The notes under the pieces are model-generated. The model was not told the origin of the DNA, ran no database searches, and saw only the letters and a program-made list of their open reading frames with translations. A stretch of DNA of 64,000 nucleotides. Source: Haemophilus influenzae. Lineage in GTDB: Bacteria > Pseudomonadota > Gammaproteobacteria > Enterobacterales > Pasteurellaceae. Both the position numbers and the translations under genes were made by a program. Below are positions 56,199 to 64,000 of this stretch, one piece after another (position 1 is the stretch's first letter; the number at the start of each line of letters is the position of its first letter). Where the stretch lies: the NCBI RefSeq assembly GCF_001457655.1, contig NZ_LN831035.1:1178001-1242000 (forward strand). The letters are read 5' to 3'.

Positions 56199-58286
56199 AT
56201 GGTTATGAAATTTAAAATGTCAAAAAATGTGATTTGTTATGCGTGGTTATCGGTGTGTTTGAGCAGTGCAATTCCTGCATTTGCTGTACAACCTACATTA
56301 AAACCAAGTGACATTAGTATTCCAGCGATAAGTGAAGAAAGCCAGTTGGCAACTAAGCGTGCAACGACAAGATTAACTCAATCCCATTATCGTAAGATTA
56401 AATTAGATGATGATTTTTCCGAGAAAATTTTTGATCGTTATATTAAAAATTTAGATTTTAGCCACAATACTTTTTTGCAGTCTGATATAGACGAACTTCG
56501 TCAAAAATATGGTACTAAGTTAGATGAACAGTTGAGTCAAGGCGATCTTTCTGCGGCGTTTGACATTTATGATGTAATGATGAAACGTCGCTATGAACGT
56601 TATACTTATGCGTTATCTTTATTAGATAAAGAGCCTGATTTAAATGGTCAAGATCAAATTGAAATTGATCGTGAAAAAGCGGCTGCGCCACAAACTGAAG
56701 CTGATGCGAATAAACTTTGGGATGCTCGTGTAAAAAATGACATTATTAATCTTAAATTAAAAGATAAAAAATGGTCAGAAATCAAAGCAAAGCTTACAAA
56801 ACGCTATAATTTAGCCATTCGTCGTTTAACGCAAACAAAAGCAGACGATATTGTTCAAATTTATTTGAATGCTTTTGCGCGTGAAATTGATCCTCACACC
56901 AGTTATCTTTCCCCAAGAACAGCAAAAAGTTTTAATGAAAGTATAAATCTTTCTTTGGAAGGCATTGGGACTACTTTACAATCAGAAGATGATGAAATTA
57001 GCATCAAATCTCTTGTACCTGGTGCGCCAGCGGAACGTAGTAAAAAGCTGCATCCTGGGGATAAAATCATTGGTGTTGGGCAAGCAACAGGCGATATTGA
57101 AGACGTTGTTGGTTGGCGTTTAGAAGATTTGGTAGAAAAAATTAAAGGGAAAAAAGGCACTAAAGTTCGCTTAGAAATTGAGCCTGCTAAAGGGGGAAAA
57201 TCACGTATTATTACTTTGGTTCGTGATAAAGTCCGTATTGAAGATCAAGCTGCTAAACTAACCTTTGAAAAAGTGTCAGGAAAAAACATTGCGGTAATAA
57301 AAATTCCAAGTTTTTATATTGGATTAACCGAAGATGTCAAAAAACTACTGGTTAAATTAGAAAATCAAAAAGCTGAGGCTCTTATTGTTGATTTACGTGA
57401 AAATGGCGGTGGTGCATTAACGGAAGCGGTGGCGTTAAGTGGTTTATTTATTGCCGATGGCCCTGTTGTGCAGGTTCGCGATGCTTATCAGCGTATTCGT
57501 GTTCATGAAGATGATGATGCTACGCAACAATATAAGGGGTTATTATTTGTGATGATTAATCGTTACAGTGCTTCCGCATCAGAAATTTTTGCTGCAGCAA
57601 TGCAAGATTATCGTCGAGGTATTATCATCGGGCAAAATACTTTTGGTAAAGGTACGGTGCAACAGAGTCGTTCGTTAAATTTTATCTATGATTTAGATCA
57701 GAGCCCGTTGGGTGTTTTGCAATATACTATTCAAAAATTTTATCGTATTAATGGTGGTTCAACCCAATTAAAAGGTGTTGCAGCCGATATTAATTTCCCC
57801 GAAATTATAGATTCGAAAGAATATGGGGAAGATAAAGAAGATAATGCGCTTGCTTGGGATAAAATCCCATCAGCGAGTTATATGGAAGTAGGAAATATCG
57901 ATTATATTGATAATGCAGTAAATATTCTAAATGAAAAACATCTTGCTCGTATTGCTAAAGATCCTGAATTTGTTGCATTGAATGAAGAATTGAAAGTGCG
58001 AAATGAACGCCGAGATCGAAAATTTCTATCATTGAATTATAAAATGCGTAAAGCAGAGAATGATAAAGATGATGCAAGACGTTTAAAAGATTTGAACGAA
58101 CGTTTTAAACGTGAGGGTAAGAAAGCATTGAAAGATATTGATGATTTGCCGAAAGATTACGAAGCACCAGATTTCTTCTTAAAAGAAGCTGAAAAAATAG
58201 CAGCTGATTTCGTTATTTTTAATTCAGATCAGAAAATTAATCAAGCAAACGGCCTATCCGAAGCAAAAACGGAAAGTAAAAAATAA
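56199..58286 (+). CDS. prc: Tail-specific protease Prc
   Basis: The product is a 695-residue periplasmic C-terminal-processing protease of family S41. The signal peptide ends PAFA near residue 28. An N-terminal helical domain is followed by a PDZ domain (about 235-325; LVPGAPAERSKKLHPGDKIIGVG). The catalytic core has the serine in NRYSASASEIFAAAMQDY and the lysine in NTFGKGTVQQ, the Ser-Lys dyad. In E. coli it trims FtsI and degrades MepS with adaptor NlpI. The start could be ATG 56199 or 56205 (MVMKFKMSKN or MKFKMSKN); both give a good signal peptide. Confidence 0.95.
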   Translation: MVMKFKMSKNVICYAWLSVCLSSAIPAFAVQPTLKPSDISIPAISEESQLATKRATTRLTQSHYRKIKLDDDFSEKIFDRYIKNLDFSHNTFLQSDIDELRQKYGTKLDEQLSQGDLSAAFDIYDVMMKRRYERYTYALSLLDKEPDLNGQDQIEIDREKAAAPQTEADANKLWDARVKNDIINLKLKDKKWSEIKAKLTKRYNLAIRRLTQTKADDIVQIYLNAFAREIDPHTSYLSPRTAKSFNESINLSLEGIGTTLQSEDDEISIKSLVPGAPAERSKKLHPGDKIIGVGQATGDIEDVVGWRLEDLVEKIKGKKGTKVRLEIEPAKGGKSRIITLVRDKVRIEDQAAKLTFEKVSGKNIAVIKIPSFYIGLTEDVKKLLVKLENQKAEALIVDLRENGGGALTEAVALSGLFIADGPVVQVRDAYQRIRVHEDDDATQQYKGLLFVMINRYSASASEIFAAAMQDYRRGIIIGQNTFGKGTVQQSRSLNFIYDLDQSPLGVLQYTIQKFYRINGGSTQLKGVAADINFPEIIDSKEYGEDKEDNALAWDKIPSASYMEVGNIDYIDNAVNILNEKHLARIAKDPEFVALNEELKVRNERRDRKFLSLNYKMRKAENDKDDARRLKDLNERFKREGKKALKDIDDLPKDYEAPDFFLKEAEKIAADFVIFNSDQKINQANGLSEAKTESKK

Positions 58287-58302
58287 ATACTAAATGGTTT
58301 TG

Positions 58303-58343
58303 ACCGCACTTTGTTTGAGAAAAGCAACAAGTGCGGTGATTTT
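58303..58343 (+). terminator. Paired-uptake-signal terminator after prc
   Basis: ACCGCACTT (58303-58311) and AAGTGCGGT (58329-58337) form a 9-bp stem followed by a short T-rich stretch. It separates prc from ldtD. Confidence 0.75.
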
Positions 58344-58359
58344 AATAAAGGTTTAGGAA

Positions 58360-59829
58360 ATGGTAGTGTTTAAAAGCACCTTAAAGTTATCATTATTCGC
58401 CTTATCATTATCTATGATGATGTCGGGTTGTGTTTTAGTAGGTTTGAGCAAAAATGACCAATCTAAATCATTGTACGGCATTAATCTTTCCCATTTGTCA
58501 TTCGCAGAAAGAAAAGAGCTTGAAGAAGCCATTTATGCGGATCAGCAACGTTTAACGGAAGAAAAACAAACATTGCTTAATATGACGCTAACACACGAAA
58601 TAGGCGATCATAAGTTACAATTTAAGCCTTTACTCGCGCGTTTATATGCTTCTCGTAAATATGCCCCGTTATGGACTGACAATGCGGCAGCTCGTCAATT
58701 GTTACGTGATTATGCGGCAATGGTGGCAAGCGGTATTTCAAAATCGTCGGCAACTTCACTAGAAACATTGGCATTGGTAGAACAACAAGGCGGATTGGTT
58801 TATGATGTGTTATTAAGTGATATTTTGTTAGATTACTTATATTACACACAAAATGTTCGTTCTCAAGCATCTAATTGGTTGTATTCATCTGCTCAGTATC
58901 AAGCACAACAGCCTGAAAATGATCATATTCAACGCTGGTTAAGTGCGGTGGAAAATAATCAACTTCTTGATTTCATACAAAGTTTAGCGGGAGAAAATCA
59001 TTTATATCGCCAAACAGTTCAATCATTGCCGATGTTTATTCCGACTTCTAAAGAATCAAATATTGCTCAAAAATTGGCAATGAATGCACAGCGTTTACGT
59101 GTGATTCCTGATTTTCATAATGGAATTTTTGTGAATATTCCAAGCTATAAATTACAGTATTATCGTGATGGCGATTTAATTTTAGAATCTCGGGTAATTG
59201 TTGGCACAGATTCGCGCAGGACACCTGTAATGTATAGCAAATTAAGTAATGTGGTTGTAAATCCACCTTGGAATGCGCCAATTCGCTTAATTAATGAAGA
59301 TTTATTGCCAAAAATGAAAGCCGATCCAAATTATATTACGGAGCATAATTATTCAATTTTAGATAATCAAGGCAATGTTGTTGATCCTGCTTCTATTGAT
59401 TGGGAATCTATTGGTAATAAATTTCCTTATCGAGTTCGACAAGCGGCTGGCGATAGTGCGTTAGGTAATTATAAATTTAATATGCCAAGTTCTGATGCAA
59501 TTTATTTACACGATACGCCAAATCGCGGATTGTTTAATCGTAAAAATCGAGCGTTAAGTTCTGGTTGTGTGCGTGTTGAAAAATCTGATCAATTGGCAAG
59601 TATTTTATTAAAAGAAGCAGGTTGGACAGAAACTCGAAAAAATACAGTATTAGCAAGTAAAAAAACCACTTCTGCGCCGATACGCTCGGATAATCCTGTT
59701 TTTTTATATTATGTTACAGCGTGGATTGAAAACGGAAATATTGTAAATTTACCTGATATTTATGGTTATGATCGTCAGATTAATCTTGCTGAGATTAATT
59801 GGGATCTCGTAAAAAAATATCTTCAATAA
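58360..59829 (+). CDS. ldtD: L,D-transpeptidase LdtD-like (YcbB)
   Basis: The product is a 489-residue peptidoglycan cross-linking enzyme of the YcbB group. An N-terminal scaffold (about 70-250) includes a PG_binding-like helical region. The YkuD catalytic domain (about 260-440) has NPPWNAPIRLINEDLLPKM and the active site YLHDTPNRGLFNRKNRALSSGCVRVE, with the His-x(n)-Ser-x-Gly-Cys arrangement. LdtD makes 3-3 cross-links. The signal sequence ends SMMMSGCVLVG, which fits a lipobox, so the protein may be a lipoprotein, unlike E. coli YcbB. It is followed by the mepK-like gene after 15 bp. Confidence 0.88.
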   Translation: MVVFKSTLKLSLFALSLSMMMSGCVLVGLSKNDQSKSLYGINLSHLSFAERKELEEAIYADQQRLTEEKQTLLNMTLTHEIGDHKLQFKPLLARLYASRKYAPLWTDNAAARQLLRDYAAMVASGISKSSATSLETLALVEQQGGLVYDVLLSDILLDYLYYTQNVRSQASNWLYSSAQYQAQQPENDHIQRWLSAVENNQLLDFIQSLAGENHLYRQTVQSLPMFIPTSKESNIAQKLAMNAQRLRVIPDFHNGIFVNIPSYKLQYYRDGDLILESRVIVGTDSRRTPVMYSKLSNVVVNPPWNAPIRLINEDLLPKMKADPNYITEHNYSILDNQGNVVDPASIDWESIGNKFPYRVRQAAGDSALGNYKFNMPSSDAIYLHDTPNRGLFNRKNRALSSGCVRVEKSDQLASILLKEAGWTETRKNTVLASKKTTSAPIRSDNPVFLYYVTAWIENGNIVNLPDIYGYDRQINLAEINWDLVKKYLQ

Positions 59830-59844
59830 AATAAGGGAGCTATA

Positions 59845-60405
59845 ATGAATTATGTGGATCAGAATAAACGAAAATGGTTATCGCTGGGCGGTATTGCGTT
59901 AGGAATATCTATTTTACCAAATTCTGTATTAGCAATGGTTTCAACACCTAAACCTCGTATTTTAACTTTCCGCAACATTAATACGGGCGAAAGATTAAGT
60001 GGCGAGTTTTCTTTAGCAAAAGGTTTTTCGCCTGCGATGTTAAAAAAATTGGATTATTTAATGCGTGATAAAAGGACAAATCAAGTGCATAAAATGGATC
60101 CAAATTTATTCCAGAAATTTTATAATATCCAAACTAATTTAGGCTTACGCAATGCTGAAATTGAAGTAATTTGTGGTTATCGTTCAGCCTCTACTAATGC
60201 AATGCGTCGTCGCCAAAGTCGTGGCGTAGCGAAAAATAGTTATCACATTAAAGGAAAAGCCATTGATTTTCGTATTGCAGGTGTGCCTTTGATTAAAGTG
60301 AAATCTTCTGCGGAAAGTCTGCGAAATGGTGGCGTGGGTTATTATCCAACCAGTAATTTCATTCACGTAGATACAGGCCCTGTGAGAACTTGGAAAGGCG
60401 TGTAA
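59845..60405 (+). CDS. mepK: MepK-like murein endopeptidase (YcbK, DUF882)
   Basis: The product is a 186-residue exported peptidase of the M15-like DUF882 family. E. coli MepK cleaves 3-3 peptidoglycan cross-links, the bonds LdtD makes, so its place right after ldtD is meaningful. Zinc-site residues are in NSYHIKGKAIDFRI (H and D) and NFIHVDTGPVRTW (H). VICGYRSASTNAMRR is the family core. The N-terminus (NKRKWLSLGGIALGISILPNSVLA) resembles the Tat signal of E. coli YcbK, but the twin arginine is KR. A hairpin terminator follows. Confidence 0.87.
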   Translation: MNYVDQNKRKWLSLGGIALGISILPNSVLAMVSTPKPRILTFRNINTGERLSGEFSLAKGFSPAMLKKLDYLMRDKRTNQVHKMDPNLFQKFYNIQTNLGLRNAEIEVICGYRSASTNAMRRRQSRGVAKNSYHIKGKAIDFRIAGVPLIKVKSSAESLRNGGVGYYPTSNFIHVDTGPVRTWKGV

Positions 60406-60420
60406 AACAAATGTAAAATT

Positions 60421-60443
60421 AACCGCACTTTTGTGCGGTTTTT
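60421..60443 (+). terminator. Terminator after mepK
   Basis: AACCGCAC (60421-60428) and GTGCGGTT (60433-60440) form an 8-bp stem with a TTTT loop and are followed by T-rich sequence. One arm is a perfect uptake signal. Confidence 0.8.
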
Positions 60444-60456
60444 CATTGGAAAAGAA

Positions 60457-61212
60457 ATGTTATTTGACAGCCATCTTCATTTAGACCAACTCTCTGACGA
60501 GAATATTCAGCAAATACTTGCTCATTCAAAGATTATAGGTATGCTTGCGGTGAGTACTAATCTCAACAGTGCTAAAAAACTGCTGAATTTAAAACAGACT
60601 TACCCAAAGAAACTTTATTTTGCAGCTGGTTTTCATCCTGAACAGCAATTACCTAGTTTAGAAGAACAAAAAAAATTATTTCAATGGATTGACGAACATC
60701 ATTCATCGATTTCTGGGATTGGCGAGGTGGGCTTGCCACATTATTCTAAACGAGAAAATCCGAATTTAGATTACGCGCCTTACATTGAATTACTGGAGCG
60801 ATTTATTCTGATAGCGAAAAAATGGGATTTACCGTTAAATTTGCATATTGTACATAACGATGTAGAAATTGCCCTTGAATTATTGCAGAAACACAAAATT
60901 CAACGGGCTCATTTTCACTGGTTTAAGACAGATGAAAAATCTTTTCAGAAATTTTTCTCTACGCCCTATTTTGCAAGCCTAACCCCTGATATTTTATGGA
61001 ACCCTAAAACCCAATATGTCGCTCAACATTTACCCTTAAATCGCTTGATGATTGAAACGGATAGCCCTTGGCAACACGAGGGATTTGAAAGTGCGGTAAT
61101 TTCTGAGCAATTATTTGCAGTAGCGAAGAAAGTAGCTGAATTAAAGTCTTTGCCATTACATTCTGTTCAAAAGCAAATCCTTTTGAATACTGAACAGTTT
61201 TATCGATTATAA
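60457..61212 (+). CDS. TatD-family metal-dependent hydrolase
   Basis: The product is a 251-residue amidohydrolase-fold protein. The N-terminal FDSHLHLDQL gives the HxH metal site; GIGEVGLPHYS has the bridging glutamate; LHIVHNDVEIALELL, AHFHWF and ETDSPWQHEG supply the remaining ligands. TatD relatives are 3'-exonucleases or D-aminoacyl-tRNA deacylases, but this subgroup (YjjV-like, shorter and divergent) is not characterised. ATG 60457 gives MLFDSHLHLDQL, the normal start; an upstream GTG lies inside the terminator stem. It is 9 bp before the next gene. Confidence 0.83.
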   Translation: MLFDSHLHLDQLSDENIQQILAHSKIIGMLAVSTNLNSAKKLLNLKQTYPKKLYFAAGFHPEQQLPSLEEQKKLFQWIDEHHSSISGIGEVGLPHYSKRENPNLDYAPYIELLERFILIAKKWDLPLNLHIVHNDVEIALELLQKHKIQRAHFHWFKTDEKSFQKFFSTPYFASLTPDILWNPKTQYVAQHLPLNRLMIETDSPWQHEGFESAVISEQLFAVAKKVAELKSLPLHSVQKQILLNTEQFYRL

Positions 61213-61221
61213 GGAGCAAAA

Positions 61222-61860
61222 ATGAATATCGAAATTATCCCCGTTACCGCATTCCAACAAAATTGTTCTTTGATTTGGGATGATGAAAAAAATGCCGCAA
61301 TTATTGACCCAGGTGGCGAAGCCGAACGCCTAATTCAACGTATTGAAGAACTGGATTTAAATCTCAAAGTGATTTTGATTACCCATGGCCATTTAGATCA
61401 CGTTGGTGCTGCAATGCAATTAAAACAACATTTTGGCGTTGAAATTTGGGGTTCTAATGAAAAAGATAAATTTTTATTTGAGAGTTTACCCGAACAAGCC
61501 CAACGTTTTGGCTTGCCAAATATTGACGCTTTTTTGCCTGATCGTTGGTTTAATCAAGAGGGCGAAATTTTAAAATTAGATGGCTTTAATTTCGAGATTT
61601 TACATTTACCAGGGCATACACCAGGACATATCGGTTTTATTGAACACGAGAAAAAAGTGGCGTTTACGGGCGATGTATTATTTCAAGGCGGAATTGGTCG
61701 TACCGATTTCCCTCGCGGGGATTATGAAACATTGATTTCTTCAATTCGAACAAAATTACTCCCATTAAATGACGATATTATTATTATCGCTGGACACGGA
61801 TCTTACACAACCATTGGGCAAGAAAAGCGGAGCAATCCATTTTTAAATCCTAAATCTTAA
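61222..61860 (+). CDS. YcbL-type metallo-beta-lactamase-fold hydrolase
   Basis: The product is a 212-residue single-domain MBL-fold protein with THGHLDHVGAA (HxHxDH), LHLPGHTPGHIGF, FTGDVLFQGGIGRTD and the final GHGSYTTIGQEK histidine. It resembles type II glyoxalase-like YcbL, which hydrolyses S-lactoylglutathione in Salmonella, but lacks the C-terminal HAGH domain of true GloB. Cytoplasmic. The ribosome site AAGGAG is strong. Its gene lies next to ldtD-mepK as ycbB-ycbK-ycbL do in E. coli, with a TatD-like gene inserted between. Confidence 0.87.
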   Translation: MNIEIIPVTAFQQNCSLIWDDEKNAAIIDPGGEAERLIQRIEELDLNLKVILITHGHLDHVGAAMQLKQHFGVEIWGSNEKDKFLFESLPEQAQRFGLPNIDAFLPDRWFNQEGEILKLDGFNFEILHLPGHTPGHIGFIEHEKKVAFTGDVLFQGGIGRTDFPRGDYETLISSIRTKLLPLNDDIIIIAGHGSYTTIGQEKRSNPFLNPKS

Positions 61861-61963
61861 ATCCTAAATTCTTGGAGGTTATTGATCAATCAAGTGCAAA
61901 ATAAATGATCAATTAGCCTAAAAGTGCGGTAAATTTTTTCCACGTTTTTTATTTAATTTCCAA

Positions 61964-61985
61964 AATGTGAAGTAGCTCACATTTT
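61964..61985. promoter_or_regulatory. Near-perfect CRP site
   Basis: AAATGTGA-AGTAGC-TCACATTT is an 8+8 bp perfect dyad containing TGTGA-N6-TCACA, the canonical cAMP-CRP site (CRP-N type rather than the competence-specific TGCGA type). It lies 62 bp upstream of a broken small secreted-protein gene. Its spacing suits activation. Confidence 0.85.
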
Positions 61986-62046
61986 TGAAATTATTTTCTG
62001 TTACAACCAACGCCCTTAATTATTTTCTTGACAAAGGAGCAAAACA

Positions 62047-62276
62047 ATGAAAATCATTAAGCAAGCAAAATAGTCTAATCCGCCTTTCTTTAATCAGTCT
62101 ACTTATTTCCACTTCTTTTTATTCTGTTCAATCTTTTGCTGCAACTCCTACGTGGAAGCCTGTCTATGGTAAAGTGAATGGTGATGCAGAGTGAAAAAGT
62201 TAGAAAAAGGCAAAACGCAGCTCTTTCATCAAGTGGCTATTCTGGCGGTGGAGCAAGCGTAGGATGTATGTGGTAA
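62047..62276 (+). pseudogene. Broken small secreted-protein gene
   Basis: AAAGGAG precedes an ATG reading MKIIKQAK then TAG. Adding one A to the A4 tract at about 62066 continues as NSLIRLSLISLLISTSFYSV, QSFA, then ATPTWKPVYGKVNGDAE, a signal peptide and mature start, to a TGA at 62193. Two more single-base insertions restore KKLEKGK, then NAALSSSGYSGGGASVGCMW and a TAA at 62274-62276. So an ancestral secreted protein of about 75 residues with a C-terminal cysteine has at least three one-base losses. I do not recognise the family. It retains a CRP site and terminator. Confidence 0.6.
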
Positions 62277-62308
62277 TACGTTGAAGTTTTAAAAACACAA
62301 GTAAAAAT

Positions 62309-62347
62309 AACCGCACTTTGTTTAAGAGATGAAGTGCGGTTTTTTAT
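62309..62347 (+). terminator. Paired-uptake-signal terminator before sucA
   Basis: AACCGCACTT (62309-62318) and AAGTGCGGTT (62332-62341) form a 10-bp stem followed by T-rich sequence. It would end the transcript of the broken small gene. The remaining 140 bp to sucA contain a TATAAT at 62431 without a clear -35. Confidence 0.8.
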
Positions 62348-62490
62348 TGTTTGAAATCTAAAGAGTTTGAACTAGATCACAAATTTGTAACAATTTCTGA
62401 TAAGAGGCTTATTTCCGTTGCAATCCTATGTATAATGCGTAAAAAATGGAGCGAAAATATTGCTTCAAATATCATAATAAAGAGGTAATT

Positions 62491-64000
62491 ATGCAGCAAA
62501 ACAAGGCGTTTGATGATTGGTTAGCCAGCACAGCATTAGGCGGTGCAAATCAATCTTATATAGAAGAACTTTATGAAAGCTATTTGAGTGATCCACAGTC
62601 GGTGGAGGAAAGCTGGCGAAAAACCTTTGATTCTTTGCCAAAAACCACCGCACTTGAACATCCCCATACTCCAGTGCGAGATTATTTTCGTCGTTTAGCG
62701 CGAGAAAATCATAATGAAGCGGTGACAGTGATAGATCCTGCTGCTGGTGCAAAATTAGTGAAAGTTCTACAATTTATCAATGCCTATCGTTTTCGTGGCC
62801 ATTTAGAGGCTAATCTTGATCCTCTCAATTATTATCGTTGGAAAGTATCTTCTGTCCCTGAATTAGATTATCGCCATCACGGTTTTACTGAACAAGATCT
62901 CAACGAAACTTTCAATATAAATCATTACGTTTATAAACGCGATACCATTAAACTTGGCGAATTAGCTCAAATGTTGAAAGAAACATATTGTGGCTCAATT
63001 GGCTTGGAGTTTATGCACGTGCAGGATATGGAGCAGAAAATGTGGCTCCAGAGCAAGATGGAAAGCCTGTTAGATAAACCGCTTTTTACATCTGAAGAAC
63101 GTGTCAATTTTCTTCGTGAACTGACAGCTGCAGACGGTTTAGAACGTTATCTTGGTGCGAAATTCCCTGGGGCGAAACGCTTTTCTTTAGAAGGAAGTGA
63201 TGCGTTTATTCCATTGATGAAAGAAATTATTCGCCATTCTAGTCGTCAAGGGGTAAATGATGTGGTAATGGGAATGGCACACCGTGGGCGTTTGAATATG
63301 CTCGTGAATGTATTAGGTAAAAAGCCTGAAAATTTATTCGATGAATTTGCAGGTAAACATTCCAGCGAACGTACGGGGGATGTGAAATATCATCAAGGTT
63401 TTTCTTCTGATTTTGCCGTAGATGATAAGAGAGTCCACTTAACGTTGGCATTTAATCCATCTCATTTGGAAATCGTAAGCCCTGTTGTGATTGGTTCTGT
63501 TCGATCTCGACAAACTCGTATGAATGATACAGAACATAGCAAAGTGCTTGCTATTACTGTTCACGGAGATTCAGCTGTGGCAGGACAGGGGGTTGTTCAA
63601 GAAACATTGAATATGTCAAATGCCCGTGGTTATAGTGTGGGCGGTACTATTCGCATCGTGATTAATAACCAAATTGGTTTTACGACATCTAATCCGAATG
63701 ACACGCGTTCCACAGAGTATTGCACCGATATTGCAAAAATGATTCAAGCGCCGATTATTCATGTTAATGGTGATGATCCTGAAGCGGTGGCATTTGCTGC
63801 GCGTATGGCGGTGGAATATCGTAATTTATTCAAACGAGATATTTTTATTGATTTGATTTCTTATCGTCGCCATGGTCATAACGAGGCAGATGAACCATTA
63901 GCCACTCAACCAATGATGTATAGCATCATCAAAAAACATCCTACACCTCGTAAAGTTTATGCGGATCGCTTAGTTTCAGAAGGCGTGATGACTGAAGAGC
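62491..64000 (+). CDS. sucA: 2-oxoglutarate dehydrogenase E1 component SucA, 5' part
   Basis: The first 503 codons of the thiamine-diphosphate E1 subunit of the 2-oxoglutarate dehydrogenase complex are present; the full protein is about 930 residues, so the gene is cut by the window end. It begins MQQNKAFDDWLASTALGGAN, with FINAYRFRGHLEANLDPL, LGAKFPGAKRFSLEGSDAFI, MGMAHRGRLNMLVNVLG and ITVHGDSAVAGQGVVQETLN. The GDSA..., NNQIGFTT and YRRHGHNEADEP segments form the ThDP/Mg site. Ribosome site AGAGG at 62480. An uptake signal lies within codons for TTALEH at 62649. sucB is expected beyond the window. Confidence 0.96.
   Translation, partial: MQQNKAFDDWLASTALGGANQSYIEELYESYLSDPQSVEESWRKTFDSLPKTTALEHPHTPVRDYFRRLARENHNEAVTVIDPAAGAKLVKVLQFINAYRFRGHLEANLDPLNYYRWKVSSVPELDYRHHGFTEQDLNETFNINHYVYKRDTIKLGELAQMLKETYCGSIGLEFMHVQDMEQKMWLQSKMESLLDKPLFTSEERVNFLRELTAADGLERYLGAKFPGAKRFSLEGSDAFIPLMKEIIRHSSRQGVNDVVMGMAHRGRLNMLVNVLGKKPENLFDEFAGKHSSERTGDVKYHQGFSSDFAVDDKRVHLTLAFNPSHLEIVSPVVIGSVRSRQTRMNDTEHSKVLAITVHGDSAVAGQGVVQETLNMSNARGYSVGGTIRIVINNQIGFTTSNPNDTRSTEYCTDIAKMIQAPIIHVNGDDPEAVAFAARMAVEYRNLFKRDIFIDLISYRRHGHNEADEPLATQPMMYSIIKKHPTPRKVYADRLVSEGVMTEE

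Noticed and set aside
62489..62752. Minus-strand open frame of 87 codons at the sucA start
   Set aside because: The plus strand carries the unmistakable SucA N-terminus from 62491; the minus frame is a shadow.

Overview
The window is a stretch of a Haemophilus influenzae chromosome, almost certainly a nontypeable strain. The evidence is low G+C, dozens of copies of the 9-base DNA uptake signal AAGTGCGGT/ACCGCACTT, the lsg lipooligosaccharide genes, and an hmwABC adhesin locus, which capsule-deficient Rd lacks. Apart from the insertions noted below, gene order agrees with what I remember of the Rd chromosome between the ygiW/qseBC and sucA regions. That comparison is from memory; no search was run.

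Layout: (1) 1-220, tandem structured repeats, then a decayed manA. (2) 1.3-4 kb, ygiW-qseB-qseC signalling operon; betT choline-type transporter; pepA divergent from lptFG (LPS export); metE behind MetJ-type boxes; an IS3-family scrap; an ElyC-like gene. (3) 13.5-19.2 kb, lsgA-F, a flippase-like gene plus five glycosyltransferases. (4) 19.3-22.8 kb, modE divergent from modABC (molybdate). (5) 22.9-31 kb on the minus strand, a sodium:solute symporter gene, then the rnfABCDGE-nth operon. rnfC carries a 168-bp tandem repeat and a one-base frameshift. A 27-codon membrane-peptide reading frame fits exactly between rnfA and rnfB. (6) 31-35.5 kb, sohB, a YccT-family gene and yccS. (7) 35.5-45.8 kb, the inserted hmw island: N-glycosyltransferase hmwC, secretion pore hmwB, adhesin hmwA with 17 heptamer repeats in its promoter, a 25-codon scrap of a CYTH gene, and a wrecked IS200/IS605 element. 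(8) 45.9-48.7 kb, kdsC, kdsD, RNase P RNA and ytfE/dnrN. (9) 49-51.4 kb, a Moco-type leader and moaACDE. (10) 51.5-61.9 kb, letB-letA, proQ-prc, and an ldtD/mepK/tatD-like/ycbL cluster. (11) A broken small secreted-protein gene behind a near-perfect CRP site, then the 5' part of sucA, cut by the window end.

Several themes link the genes. Envelope biogenesis includes lptFG, lsg, kdsCD, letAB, ldtD and mepK. Molybdenum metabolism is split between modABC (uptake) and moaACDE (cofactor synthesis). Anaerobic and redox control is suggested by rnf, ytfE and FNR-like boxes. Host interaction is represented by hmw and lsg. Many transcription units end in a hairpin formed by two inverted uptake signals. 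The hmw island has no uptake signal over about 9 kb, which agrees with late acquisition.
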